A stretch of 33,273 nucleotides of DNA from assembly GCF_020216025.1 (NCBI RefSeq), contig NZ_JAIWNC010000063.1, positions 1 to 33,273 of the forward strand, written 5' to 3'. Source of the stretch: Jidongwangia harbinensis (GTDB lineage Bacteria > Actinomycetota > Actinomycetes > Mycobacteriales > Micromonosporaceae). A program made the translations under genes and the position numbers. Of this stretch, positions 1-6,979 are shown one piece after another. The number at the start of each line of letters is the position of its first letter. The first letter of the stretch is position 1. Under the pieces are notes generated by a model, which worked only from the letters and a program-made list of their open reading frames with translations, did not search any database and was not told the origin of the DNA.

Positions 1-83
1 ACTCCAGCCTCGGCTACCAAAGCCCCGCCACCTACGAGGACAACACCAACCTCCGACCGCTGACCGCGCTCAAGGTAGCTTGA
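1..83 (+). CDS. IS3-family transposase OrfB, C-terminal end (partial)
   Basis: The open frame enters from the left edge and ends at TGA 81-83. It encodes SSLGYQSPATYEDN followed by a short tail. The SSLGYQSPATYE stretch is the usual C-terminal signature of the IS3-family integrase-core (DDE) transposase, normally written HSSLGYxSPxxYE. Only the last 26 residues are in the window, so activity cannot be judged. The terminal inverted repeat should follow within about 50 bases. A TG/CA-type end near 128 is possible, but I cannot confirm it without the left end. A tandem repeat array starts just after it. Confidence 0.75.
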   Translation, partial: SSLGYQSPATYEDNTNLRPLTALKVA

Positions 84-131
84 CGATCAACACATAGACC
101 CTGTCCGCCGAATCGGGTCAAGCCCACAGCG

Positions 132-470
132 GCGTGTGGCGGTGTGGTGCGCTGCGAGCCGTAACTTCCCACTCGCTGTCTGCCGCCTAGCCGCGTGTGG
201 CGGTGTGGTGCGCTGCGAGCCGTAACTTCCCACTCGCTGTCTGCCGTCCGGGTGCGTGTGGCGGTGTGGTGCGCTGCGAGCCGTAACTTCCCACTCGCTG
301 TCTGCCGCCTAGCCGCGTGTGGCGGTGTGGTGCGCTGCGAGCCGTAACTTCCCACTCGCTGTCTGCCGCCTAGCCGCGTGTGGCGGTGTGGTGCGCTGCG
401 AACCGCAACTTCCGACCCGCTGTCTGCCGCCCGGCCGGCGCGTGTGGAAATACGGCGTGCTCCGCACCGG
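132..470. repeat. 61-bp tandem repeat array, about five copies plus a degraded sixth
   Basis: Copies begin with GCGTGTGG at 132, 193, 254, 315 and 376, a strict 61-bp period. A sixth, decayed start lies at 440, 64 bp on. Copies 1, 2 and 4 are almost identical. Copy 3 differs around its junction (GTCCGGGT for GCCTAGCC). Copy 5 has several changes (AACCGCAACTTCCGACC). There is no unique spacer between units, so it is not a CRISPR array. All reading frames through it are low-complexity Arg/Thr/His strings without a plausible start, so I take it as noncoding. It lies between the transposase end and the hairpin at 535. Confidence 0.9.
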
Positions 471-534
471 AGGTTGACGAGGGTTGTGCTTCGCAACGGG
501 GGCGGCACGATGTCCCGAATGCGGCTTCCGAGCG

Positions 535-626
535 GCAGATCTTGGAGGCTGGGGCAGATCTTGGAGCGGTATCGCCCCCCAGGGGGCCATTTCGCTCCAA
601 GGTTCGGCCGAGCCTCCAAGATCTGC
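535..626. repeat. Long imperfect hairpin with a perfect 16-bp terminal inverted repeat
   Basis: GCAGATCTTGGAGGCT at 535-550 is the exact reverse complement of 611-626. Inside lies a second inverted pair, TTGGAGCG (561-568) with CGCTCCAA (593-600), and an apical hairpin GCCCCC/GGGGGC (574-579 / 582-587). The left arm also carries a direct repeat: GCAGATCTTGGAG occurs at 535-547 and 554-566. The whole 92 bases can fold into one nested stem. It could be a short mobile or REP-like intergenic element or a structured RNA; no promoter or U-tract was recognised. The stretch 84-808 holds only this element and the tandem repeats, with no gene that I can support. Confidence 0.7.
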
Positions 627-808
627 ACGGACACCGAACAGCGCAAAGCCTATGAATCCCGACGCAGTGGGCGGGATGTCTCGGCCGGGCGATGGCGAAT
701 GGCAACCAGCCGTCCGAGATCGGCCGACGGCGACGAGTTGCTGTGGACGGGCCGGCGCAGATGGGCCGACTCAGGTGGGCTCATCAGGCGGATCGCTCGC
801 TGGGAGAA

Positions 809-2215
809 TCACGGGGCCGTCGCGGCCAGCCGGCCCGCGGTCCAGGTCAGTGCCGCGGTGTGCCGGGCCAGCACGACCGGGTCCACGTTGGCCGCGCCGT
901 CGCACGTCAGCCGGTGGCAGGGGTCGTACGGCTCCCCGGCCCGCCCGCCGAACATGCGCCGCTCGGCCGGGGTCTTGCGACCGTCCGCGCCGCCGAACAC
1001 GCCGCCGACCGGGATGCCGAAGGTGGCGAACGCGTCGGTGTCGGAAGCACCGGTGAGGGGTACCGGCACCGAGCCGTTGCCGTGTTCGGACAGGTGGCGG
1101 CGCAGCAGGCGGGCGATGCCCGGGTCGCCGTCCAGCACCCCGGAGATGTGGTTGGTGGAGCCCAGCGCGTCGGCGTCCAGGTAGGCGGCGATCCGGCCGA
1201 CCTCGGCGGGCGGCAGCGTGTACACGTAGTGCGTCGCGCCCGGCGCCCACACCGCCGCGCTGCTCCACCAGGCGAACCGCACCGCTCGCGCGGGCTGCCA
1301 TCCGGACAGCGCCGGGTCGCGCAGGCGCAACGCCATCTCCAGCAGGGCCGCGCTGCCGGTTGCGCTGTCGTTCAGTCCGGGACTGCCCGGCGCGCTGTCC
1401 AGGTGTGCGCCGATCAGCAGCACCCGCGCCGGGTCCCCGGCGGGCGTCTGGGCGGTGACGTTGCTGGTGCGCCGGGTCTCCGTGACGGCGGGGGTGCGCA
1501 GCCGGACCACCGGCCGTTCGCCGGCCAGCCGGGCGCCGAGCCGGTAGCTGACGCTGAACGCCGGGATCGCCGCGCCGGGGGTGCTCAGGCTGCCCAGCAG
1601 CGGCCCGAGCCGGTCCGGCTGGCCCTCGTTGAACGCGATCAGCGCGACCGCCCCGGCCGCCGCGGCGTGGTCGGCCTTGACCCGGTAGTTGCAGGTGCCG
1701 CGCTGGACCAGCGCGATCCGGCCGGGCGGGAAGCCGGCGAAGTCGGCGGCCTCGCAGCCGCTGGTGGACGTGTTCGGGGTGGCGGACGGCGGGATCGTCA
1801 CGTCCACCGGGTGCACCCGGGCGGACACCTCGCCGGCCGGGGTGTGCAGCATCGCGGAGAAGTCCCGGCCCAGCTCGGGCCGGTCGCGGTGGAAGCCGAG
1901 CGGGTGCAGCACCGGCGGGACCGGGTAGACCGGGAAGTCGTACGGCTGCACGGTGACCTGGTAGCCGGCCGCGGTGAGGGCGTCGGCGACGTAGGTGGCC
2001 GAGGCGTCGTGCCCGGGGGTGCCGGCGGCGCGGGTGCCACCGGCCTCGGCGGCGAACCGGCCGAACCGGTGGACGTGGGCGAGCACCGTCTCGCCGGTGA
2101 CGGCACGCGCCCACTGGCGGGCCGGTGCGCCCGGGTCGGCCGCGGCGGCGGGCGCGACCGGCAGGGCGGCGCCGAGCAGGGTGGCGGCCAGTGCCGCTCC
2201 GAGGCGACGCATCAT
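809..2215 (-). CDS. Secreted M28-family peptidase homologue with PA domain, probably catalytically dead
   Basis: A 468-residue protein starting at ATG 2215, chosen because GGAGG sits five bases upstream; a second ATG follows directly. Residues 1-26 form a signal peptide ending near APAAAA. Residues 140-250 hold a protease-associated (PA) insert (GRIALVQRGTCNYRVKADHA). Residues 264-468 match the M28 aminopeptidase fold of Streptomyces griseus aminopeptidase (SGAP). The zinc ligands His271 (GAHLDS), Asp283 (LND) and Asp349 remain. The conserved RFAWWGAEE is here RFAWWSSAA, so the SGAP general base Glu131 and zinc ligand Glu132 become Ala320 and Ala321. The last ligand His247 aligns with Arg435 (YDPCHRLTC), with a His one position earlier. 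The reading frame is intact, so this looks like a stable pseudoenzyme and not a decaying gene. It stands alone, divergent from the operon at 2461. Confidence 0.85.
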   Translation of the reverse strand: MMRRLGAALAATLLGAALPVAPAAAADPGAPARQWARAVTGETVLAHVHRFGRFAAEAGGTRAAGTPGHDASATYVADALTAAGYQVTVQPYDFPVYPVPPVLHPLGFHRDRPELGRDFSAMLHTPAGEVSARVHPVDVTIPPSATPNTSTSGCEAADFAGFPPGRIALVQRGTCNYRVKADHAAAAGAVALIAFNEGQPDRLGPLLGSLSTPGAAIPAFSVSYRLGARLAGERPVVRLRTPAVTETRRTSNVTAQTPAGDPARVLLIGAHLDSAPGSPGLNDSATGSAALLEMALRLRDPALSGWQPARAVRFAWWSSAAVWAPGATHYVYTLPPAEVGRIAAYLDADALGSTNHISGVLDGDPGIARLLRRHLSEHGNGSVPVPLTGASDTDAFATFGIPVGGVFGGADGRKTPAERRMFGGRAGEPYDPCHRLTCDGAANVDPVVLARHTAALTWTAGRLAATAP

Positions 2216-2460
2216 CAATTCCTCCTCGGCACCGGAATGCGGAAATCGTCGGCGCACCCACTTTCGCCGTTATCCGCCGCCGAACGCTATGGATTTGTTG
2301 CGCCGCGTGGCAGGTGCGCAATTCCCGGTGGTCGGCCGCGACGCAAATATGACCGGTCGGTCGCCGGCCATGTCGCAACATTGGCCAAGTCGGGCACGCC
2401 GCCGGTCGGTCAGATTGGAGTCACCAGATCCCGTCTGGGACGAGTGAAAGGGAAGAAGCC

Positions 2461-3009
2461 ATGACCGACAGCAAGATCGCCGTCGAGAGGCTCACCGAGT
2501 ACGACACCGTACTCGAGCTGAGCTACGCGGAGTCCGAGGTCGGACTGCGCACGCTGGACGGCCGCACCGAGCGGATCAGCATGCACACCGCGTGCCCGAC
2601 CGAGTTCATCGTGCACGAGCCCACCGTGGCCGAGAGCGGCGACCTCACCATGCACCTCGAGATCATCCGCTTCGAGCTGGTCGGGGTCAGCACCGAACTG
2701 TGGCCCGGCGCGGAGATCAAGGTGCTGGGCGGCGCGCTGAGCGCCCCGGACGCCCGGCCCATTCTCGGCACCGTGCACGTCCCGGCCGGCCGCAAGCTGG
2801 CCGAAGGTGTGGACAGCGAGCAGGTCCTGTTCCTGACGGTGGAGACGCCGGACGGCACCCTGCACAACAACACCCCGGTGCGGATGTCCGGCAAGCTGTT
2901 CCGGATCCCGCCGATCGGGTCCCGCTTCGAGTCGCAGTGCGACGTCCCGCTGTACGACGTCCGCGGTGAGAAGCACCTCGAGCTGTGGGCCTGCGCGAAC
3001 GAGGCCTGA
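2461..3009 (+). CDS. DUF6073-like protein of unknown function
   Basis: A 182-residue protein with an AAGGGAAG ribosome site about six bases before ATG. It has no signal peptide or membrane segment. The composition suggests a beta-rich cytoplasmic domain with many alternating hydrophobic strands, acidic stretches and two cysteines near the end. I believe it belongs to a small actinobacterial family (DUF6073), but I recall that name without certainty. It opens a five-gene rightward operon with an FAD oxidoreductase, a DUF1702/UnbL protein and two membrane proteins; the gap to the next start is 63 bases. The promoter should lie in 2216-2460, shared with the divergent M28 gene. A small inverted repeat, CCAGA-5-TCTGG, sits at 2424-2438, between the promoter region and the ribosome site. 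No catalytic residues can be named. Confidence 0.75.
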   Translation: MTDSKIAVERLTEYDTVLELSYAESEVGLRTLDGRTERISMHTACPTEFIVHEPTVAESGDLTMHLEIIRFELVGVSTELWPGAEIKVLGGALSAPDARPILGTVHVPAGRKLAEGVDSEQVLFLTVETPDGTLHNNTPVRMSGKLFRIPPIGSRFESQCDVPLYDVRGEKHLELWACANEA

Positions 3010-3072
3010 GCAGCGGCGGTGGGGACGGGCCGGCCCGTCTCCACCGCGGTGCGTACCGGGGGAGGAGTGCCC

Positions 3073-4296
3073 TTGTTCGACGTCCTTGTCGTGGGTGGCC
3101 GGGTGGCGGGTTCGGCCACGGCGATCCTGCTGGCCCGGCTCGGCTACCGGGTCGCGCTGGTCGACCGTGACCACCACCCGAGCCCGGCCGTGTCCACCCA
3201 CGTGTTCGGCGACTGGGCGGCGTTCGGCCGCCTCGGCGTGCTCGATGATCCCAGGCTGGCGTCCGCGCCGGCCCTGACCCGTTTCCGGACCGAGGTGGAG
3301 GGCTGCGCGACCGAGGCCGATCTGCTGGCCACGCCGTACGCGCGGGCGCTGCGCCGGGAGGTCCTGGACCCGATGCTGATCGAGTACGCCGGCAAGGCCG
3401 GGGACGTCACCTGGTACGAGGGCGCCCGGGTGGCCGCCCTGCTGCGGGACGGCGACCTGGTCACCGGCGCCCGGGTGCTGGTCGACGGCCGCCCGGTGGA
3501 GCTCCCGGCCCGGATCGTGGTGGGCGCGGACGGCCGGAACTCGACGGTCGCCCGGGCCGTGGGCGCCCGCGCCTACCTCACCCGCCCCCGCCTGCGGCTC
3601 GCCTACTACGCCTACTACACCGGGGTGGCCGGCGCCGCCCTGCCCGCGCTGGAGTACTACTGGCACGGCTCGGACGTGGTCATCGTCGCACCCTGCGACG
3701 GTGACCTGCACTGCATCTGCGTGATGCCGCGGGACGACGACCTGACCGCCTGGCGGGCCGGGCACGAGGACCGGTTCGCGCGGGTGCTCGCGTCGATCCG
3801 CACGCTCGCCGCGCGGCTGGCCGGGGCGACCCGGGTGGGCCCGGTGCACGGCAGCGGCAACCTGCGCAGCCACCTGCGCGAGCCGGCCGGGCCCGGCTGG
3901 GCACTGGTCGGCGACGCCGGGGCCGCGGTGCACCCGTGCATCGGCGCCGGCATCGACCACGCGGTCTTCTCCGCCGGGTTGCTCGCCGACACCGTGCACC
4001 GGCACCTGACCGGCGGGGAGAGCTGGACCGCGGTGACCGCGGACTACCGCGACGCCCGGGACGCCCGGATCCGCCCGGCCTGCGAGTCCGCGGTACGGCT
4101 GGCCGGTCGCGGCGCCCTGACCGGCGCGGACGCGCGCTGGCTGCAGGTGCTGCTCGGCATGCCCGGTTCCGCGCACGACCTGGGCAGCCGGGCGGTGGAC
4201 GTGCTGCGCACCATCGCCGGCGACGACGCGGTGGCCCGGATGGCCGCGCTGATCGGTGCGGCCGGCACCCCGACCCGAGCGGAGGAGACACCGTGA
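3073..4296 (+). CDS. FAD-dependent oxidoreductase, PHBH / geranylgeranyl-reductase-like
   Basis: I chose TTG 3073 because GGAGG at 3061-3065 lies seven bases upstream and the protein then starts MFDVLVVGGRVAGS. GTG 3067 and GTG 3019 are in-frame alternatives. The product has 407 residues. Visible FAD motifs are the N-terminal dinucleotide fold (VVGGRVAGSATAILLARLGY, ending in an acidic residue), the middle DG motif (VVGADGRNSTVARA) and the late GD motif (LVGDAGAAVHPCIGAG). These place it among single-component FAD monooxygenases and reductases of the p-hydroxybenzoate hydroxylase fold. The substrate is unknown; hydroxylation of an aromatic/polyketide molecule or reduction of an isoprenoid are both possible. 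Its stop overlaps the next start by four bases (GTGA), so translation is coupled to the DUF1702 gene. Confidence 0.88.
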   Translation: MFDVLVVGGRVAGSATAILLARLGYRVALVDRDHHPSPAVSTHVFGDWAAFGRLGVLDDPRLASAPALTRFRTEVEGCATEADLLATPYARALRREVLDPMLIEYAGKAGDVTWYEGARVAALLRDGDLVTGARVLVDGRPVELPARIVVGADGRNSTVARAVGARAYLTRPRLRLAYYAYYTGVAGAALPALEYYWHGSDVVIVAPCDGDLHCICVMPRDDDLTAWRAGHEDRFARVLASIRTLAARLAGATRVGPVHGSGNLRSHLREPAGPGWALVGDAGAAVHPCIGAGIDHAVFSAGLLADTVHRHLTGGESWTAVTADYRDARDARIRPACESAVRLAGRGALTGADARWLQVLLGMPGSAHDLGSRAVDVLRTIAGDDAVARMAALIGAAGTPTRAEETP

Positions 4297-5291
4297 CCGC
4301 GTTGACCAACCGTCCCCGGCACCGCCGGGGAACGCTGACCCGGCGGGTGGTGCTGACCGCGTCGGCGCGCGACCCGGAGCGGTTCGAGCCGCTGCTCGAC
4401 TCGTTCGTGTTGCGCGACGACTGGCAGCGGGCCCGCACCCGTACCGTGCTGGGTTCGTTCCTGCGTGGTTATCACGCCTTCGCCCGGGCGGTGGACCTGG
4501 ACGAGGTGCACGCCGACCTGGCCGGGGTGGACCGGTACTACCGGCCGTTCGCCTACGAGGGCGCGGCCATGGGGTTCGGGCCGTGGGCGTTCCTCAACCG
4601 GCGCGGCTACCGCGACTTCGACGCCGTGCTGGGGGAGTTCCACCCGCAGACGGTGTATCAGAACTACGTCGGGCTGGGCTGGTGGCTGGCCACCCGTCCG
4701 GCGCTGTCCCGCCCCGGCACCGCCGCGGTCACCGGGATGCTGCACCCGCACTTCCGGCTGCTGCCGTACGAGGGCATCGGTTTCCGGGCCGGCTTCCTCG
4801 GCGCCGGGCGTACCTCGGTGACCCGGTCCTTCGCCCGCTACGGCGCCGGTCCGGCGCACGTCTGCTTCCAGGGGTACGGCCGCAGCCTCTGGTTCGCCTG
4901 CATGGGCGATCTGGGCCGGGCGGCGGCGCTGATCGGCGCGCTGCCGGCCGAGGTGCACGGCGACTGCTGGAGCGGCCTGGGCCTCGGTTTCGCCTACAGC
5001 TGGCTGGACCGGGCCGAGTACCTCGCCCAGGTGGTCTCCTGGGTGCCGGACGAGTTCCGCGCCGACTTCTTCCAGGGCACCGCGTTCGGCTGGGAGGCGC
5101 GGCAGCGCGCCGACCGTCCGCTGTTCGACGCGCTGACCGGCCGGCTCGGCGAGGCGCAGCGGGTCTACATCGCCGGATCGCTGCGCGCGGTGGCCCGGGC
5201 CCGGGACGACCTGGCGGACCGTGGCGTACGCGACAGCTTCTACCTGGCCTGGCGGGCCGGCACCCGGACGCGCCTGCCCGCTTCTCCCTGA
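4293..5291 (+). CDS. DUF1702 family protein (UnbL-like)
   Basis: A 332-residue protein starting at GTG 4293 behind GGAGGAG at 4281. It shows the features I associate with DUF1702: a conserved GYHAF stretch, RPFAYEGAAMGFGPW, a GLGWWLA segment, then HVCFQGYGRSLWF and a GDCWSGLGLGFAY segment. The family is known as UnbL, one of the conserved unknown proteins of enediyne warhead cassettes (PKSE, TEBC, UNBL, UNBV, UNBU), and also occurs outside them. Its biochemical role is not established. Here it follows an FAD enzyme with a 4-base overlap and precedes two membrane genes. No PKSE, thioesterase or UnbV/UnbU is in the window, so an enediyne product should not be assumed. Confidence 0.85.
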   Translation: MTALTNRPRHRRGTLTRRVVLTASARDPERFEPLLDSFVLRDDWQRARTRTVLGSFLRGYHAFARAVDLDEVHADLAGVDRYYRPFAYEGAAMGFGPWAFLNRRGYRDFDAVLGEFHPQTVYQNYVGLGWWLATRPALSRPGTAAVTGMLHPHFRLLPYEGIGFRAGFLGAGRTSVTRSFARYGAGPAHVCFQGYGRSLWFACMGDLGRAAALIGALPAEVHGDCWSGLGLGFAYSWLDRAEYLAQVVSWVPDEFRADFFQGTAFGWEARQRADRPLFDALTGRLGEAQRVYIAGSLRAVARARDDLADRGVRDSFYLAWRAGTRTRLPASP

Positions 5292-5319
5292 CCGATCGAC
5301 GCACCGGAAAGGAACCACC

Positions 5320-5883
5320 ATGACCCTGGCGCAGCCGACCGCCGGCACCGGCCTGAACACCCGGTACCACCGTCCCGCCCTGTTGTTCTTCCTGGCCGTC
5401 GTGGTCGCGCACTGGGCCGAGCATCTGACCCAGGCGGTGCAGATCTGGGGGCTGGGCTGGCGCCCGCCCGAAGCCCGCGGTGTGCTCGGCATGCCGTTTC
5501 CCTGGCTGGTCAGCCAGGAGTGGCTGCACTACGCGTACGCGATCGTCATGCTGGCCGGTCTGGTGCTGCTGCGGCCGGGTTTCACCGGCGCGGCCCGCAC
5601 CTGGTGGACCGCGGCGCTGGTGATCCAGACGTGGCACCACCTCGAGCATCTGCTGCTGCTGATCCAGGCGCAGACCGGCAACCCGTTCTTCGGCAGCGCG
5701 GTGCCGGTCAGCCTGGCCCAGCTCGTGGTGCCCCGGGTGGAGCTGCACCTGTTCTACAACGCGATCGTGTTCCTGCCCATGGTGGTGGCCATGTACCTGC
5801 ACCGGCGGCCCGGGCCGGAGGAGCTGTCCCGGATGTCGTGCTCGTGCGTGCCGCGGACCGGGGCCGGACCCCGGGCGTCGTGA
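5320..5883 (+). CDS. Four-helix membrane protein with Glu/His pairs in every helix
   Basis: The start ATG 5320 has GGAAAGGAACC directly upstream. The 187-residue product has four hydrophobic helices at about 20-42, 64-86, 94-117 and 135-161. Each carries acidic/His residues in the bilayer: H31-E34-H35 (AHWAEH), E67-H70 (QEWLHY), H106-H107-E109-H110 (WHHLEH) and E141-H143 (RVELHLFYN). This pattern suggests a membrane-embedded metal or haem site, such as a di-metal oxidase-like centre or a cytochrome-like ligand set; that is inference from the residues only. The C-terminus is basic and Cys/Ser-rich (SCSCVP). I do not recognise a named family. Its stop shares a base with the next ATG (TGATG), so the two are probably co-translated. 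The partner FAD enzyme could supply electrons. Confidence 0.8.
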   Translation: MTLAQPTAGTGLNTRYHRPALLFFLAVVVAHWAEHLTQAVQIWGLGWRPPEARGVLGMPFPWLVSQEWLHYAYAIVMLAGLVLLRPGFTGAARTWWTAALVIQTWHHLEHLLLLIQAQTGNPFFGSAVPVSLAQLVVPRVELHLFYNAIVFLPMVVAMYLHRRPGPEELSRMSCSCVPRTGAGPRAS

Positions 5884-6233
5884 TGGGCCGGTGGACCCGC
5901 CGGGGGTGCGCCGCCGGTGTCCTGCTGCTGACCGCGGTGGTGGCCGGCGCGGCCGGCCGGGCCGGCCCGGCGCCGGTCCCGGCCGGTTCGGGTCACGACC
6001 ACAGCTCGGGTGTGGACCCGGTGACGTCGGCGGTGCTGCTGGTGAACGTGATCGTGCTGGCCGTGCTGGCGGTGCTGGCCCGGCGGCGTCCGCCCGGGGT
6101 GCGCCGCCCCGGGCCGGCCTGGTGCTACCGGGAGCGGGCGGAGTCGTCCGGTGACCGCGACGTCAGCCAGCCGGACGGCCCCCGGGTCCACTCGCCGGCC
6201 GGGTGGCCGGCGAACCGCTCGCCGTCGAACTGA
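5883..6233 (+). CDS. Small membrane protein, unknown function
   Basis: A 116-residue frame starting at ATG 5883 (or GTG 5880), sharing a base with the previous stop. It has an N-terminal hydrophobic segment (about 10-26), a loop with GHDHSSG that could bind metal, and a second hydrophobic helix at about 48-68 followed by RRR. The first 75 residues look like a real small membrane protein. The rest (SSGDRDVSQPDG onward) is low-quality sequence running antisense through the 3' end of the phosphoesterase gene, with a convergent overlap of 109 bases (6125-6233). That tail could be a stop-codon drift extension. It closes the five-gene operon. Confidence is moderate because it is short and partly overlaps. 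Confidence 0.55.
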   Translation: MGRWTRRGCAAGVLLLTAVVAGAAGRAGPAPVPAGSGHDHSSGVDPVTSAVLLVNVIVLAVLAVLARRRPPGVRRPGPAWCYRERAESSGDRDVSQPDGPRVHSPAGWPANRSPSN

Positions 6234-6949
6234 CGGGTCTGCAGCCGCAGCCGATCGCGGCCGGTCAGCGTCAGCAGCTGATAGGACTGGGGGCGGCCGG
6301 CGCGTACCCGGGTGGAGGTGGTGCCGGCCATCACCGCCAGGATGTGCCGGCCCAGTCCCGGGTACGTCTCGGCCAGGTCGGTGTGCGCCGCCACATGGTG
6401 GTGGCCACAGAGGATCACGTCCACCTGCGCGTCGGCCGCCGCCCGCAGGGCCGGGCGCAGGCCGCGGACCAGGTGTGCGGCGGGCCGCTCCGGTGACCGG
6501 AAGACCGGGTGGTGCAGCACCAGCACCCGCAACCCCGGACCGGTGTACGCGGACCGGATCCGGGCCCGCTGGCGCCGGTCGACGCGTCCCTCGACCCAGA
6601 AGTACGGCCGGGCGGTGTTCAGGCCGAGCACCTCGACGTCGCCGTGCCGGCGCACCGGTTCGGTGTCCCGGCCGATCGCCCGGCGGTAGTTCGCCAGCGG
6701 CGCGACCAGCCGCTCGAACACCCGGAACAGCGGCAGGTCGTGGTTGCCCGGCACGCTGATCCAGGGGGTACCGAGCGAGTCCAGCAGGGCGCGGGCCGCG
6801 GCGAACTGCGGCCGCTGGGCGCGCATCGTGAGGTCGCCGCTGACCACGGCGAGGTCGACGCGCTGGGCCGCGACATCGGCGGTGAACGCGGCCTGGACGG
6901 CCGGGCTGTCCGCACCGAGGTGCAGGTCGGAGAGATGCGCGATCTGCAC
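6125..6949 (-). CDS. Calcineurin-like metallophosphoesterase
   Basis: A 274-residue protein with all metal-binding motifs of the calcineurin-like phosphoesterase fold in order: DLH (Asp8, His10), GDLT (38-41), GNHD (68-71), a lone HH (LVLHHPVF) and GHHHVAAH near 185. It is expected to be a cytoplasmic di-metal hydrolase of the Icc / cyclic-nucleotide phosphodiesterase type; the substrate cannot be read from the sequence. The start is GTG 6949 with a poor ribosome site, 30 bases after the LacI gene stop, so it is probably translated from the LacI transcript. Its 3' end overlaps the converging small membrane gene by 109 bases. Confidence 0.88.
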   Translation of the reverse strand: MQIAHLSDLHLGADSPAVQAAFTADVAAQRVDLAVVSGDLTMRAQRPQFAAARALLDSLGTPWISVPGNHDLPLFRVFERLVAPLANYRRAIGRDTEPVRRHGDVEVLGLNTARPYFWVEGRVDRRQRARIRSAYTGPGLRVLVLHHPVFRSPERPAAHLVRGLRPALRAAADAQVDVILCGHHHVAAHTDLAETYPGLGRHILAVMAGTTSTRVRAGRPQSYQLLTLTGRDRLRLQTRQFDGERFAGHPAGEWTRGPSGWLTSRSPDDSARSR

Positions 6950-6979
6950 GTGCGACAGTCTATCCGGTCGCTCCGGCGG

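Noticed and set aside
132..439. Regular repeats suggesting a CRISPR array
   Set aside because: The full 61-bp unit is conserved with no unique spacers and there are no cas genes.
32..646. Long reverse-strand frame through the repeat array
   Set aside because: The predicted protein is only repeated Arg/His/Thr strings created by the DNA repeat, with no plausible start or domain.
692..2464. Long rightward frame antisense to the M28 gene
   Set aside because: It is a shadow of the GC-rich coding strand: Arg/Gly/Val-rich with no domain, while the opposite strand has clear M28 and PA motifs.
2461..6233. Enediyne biosynthetic cluster suggested by UnbL
   Set aside because: No enediyne polyketide synthase, thioesterase, UnbV or UnbU is present; one marker gene is not enough.
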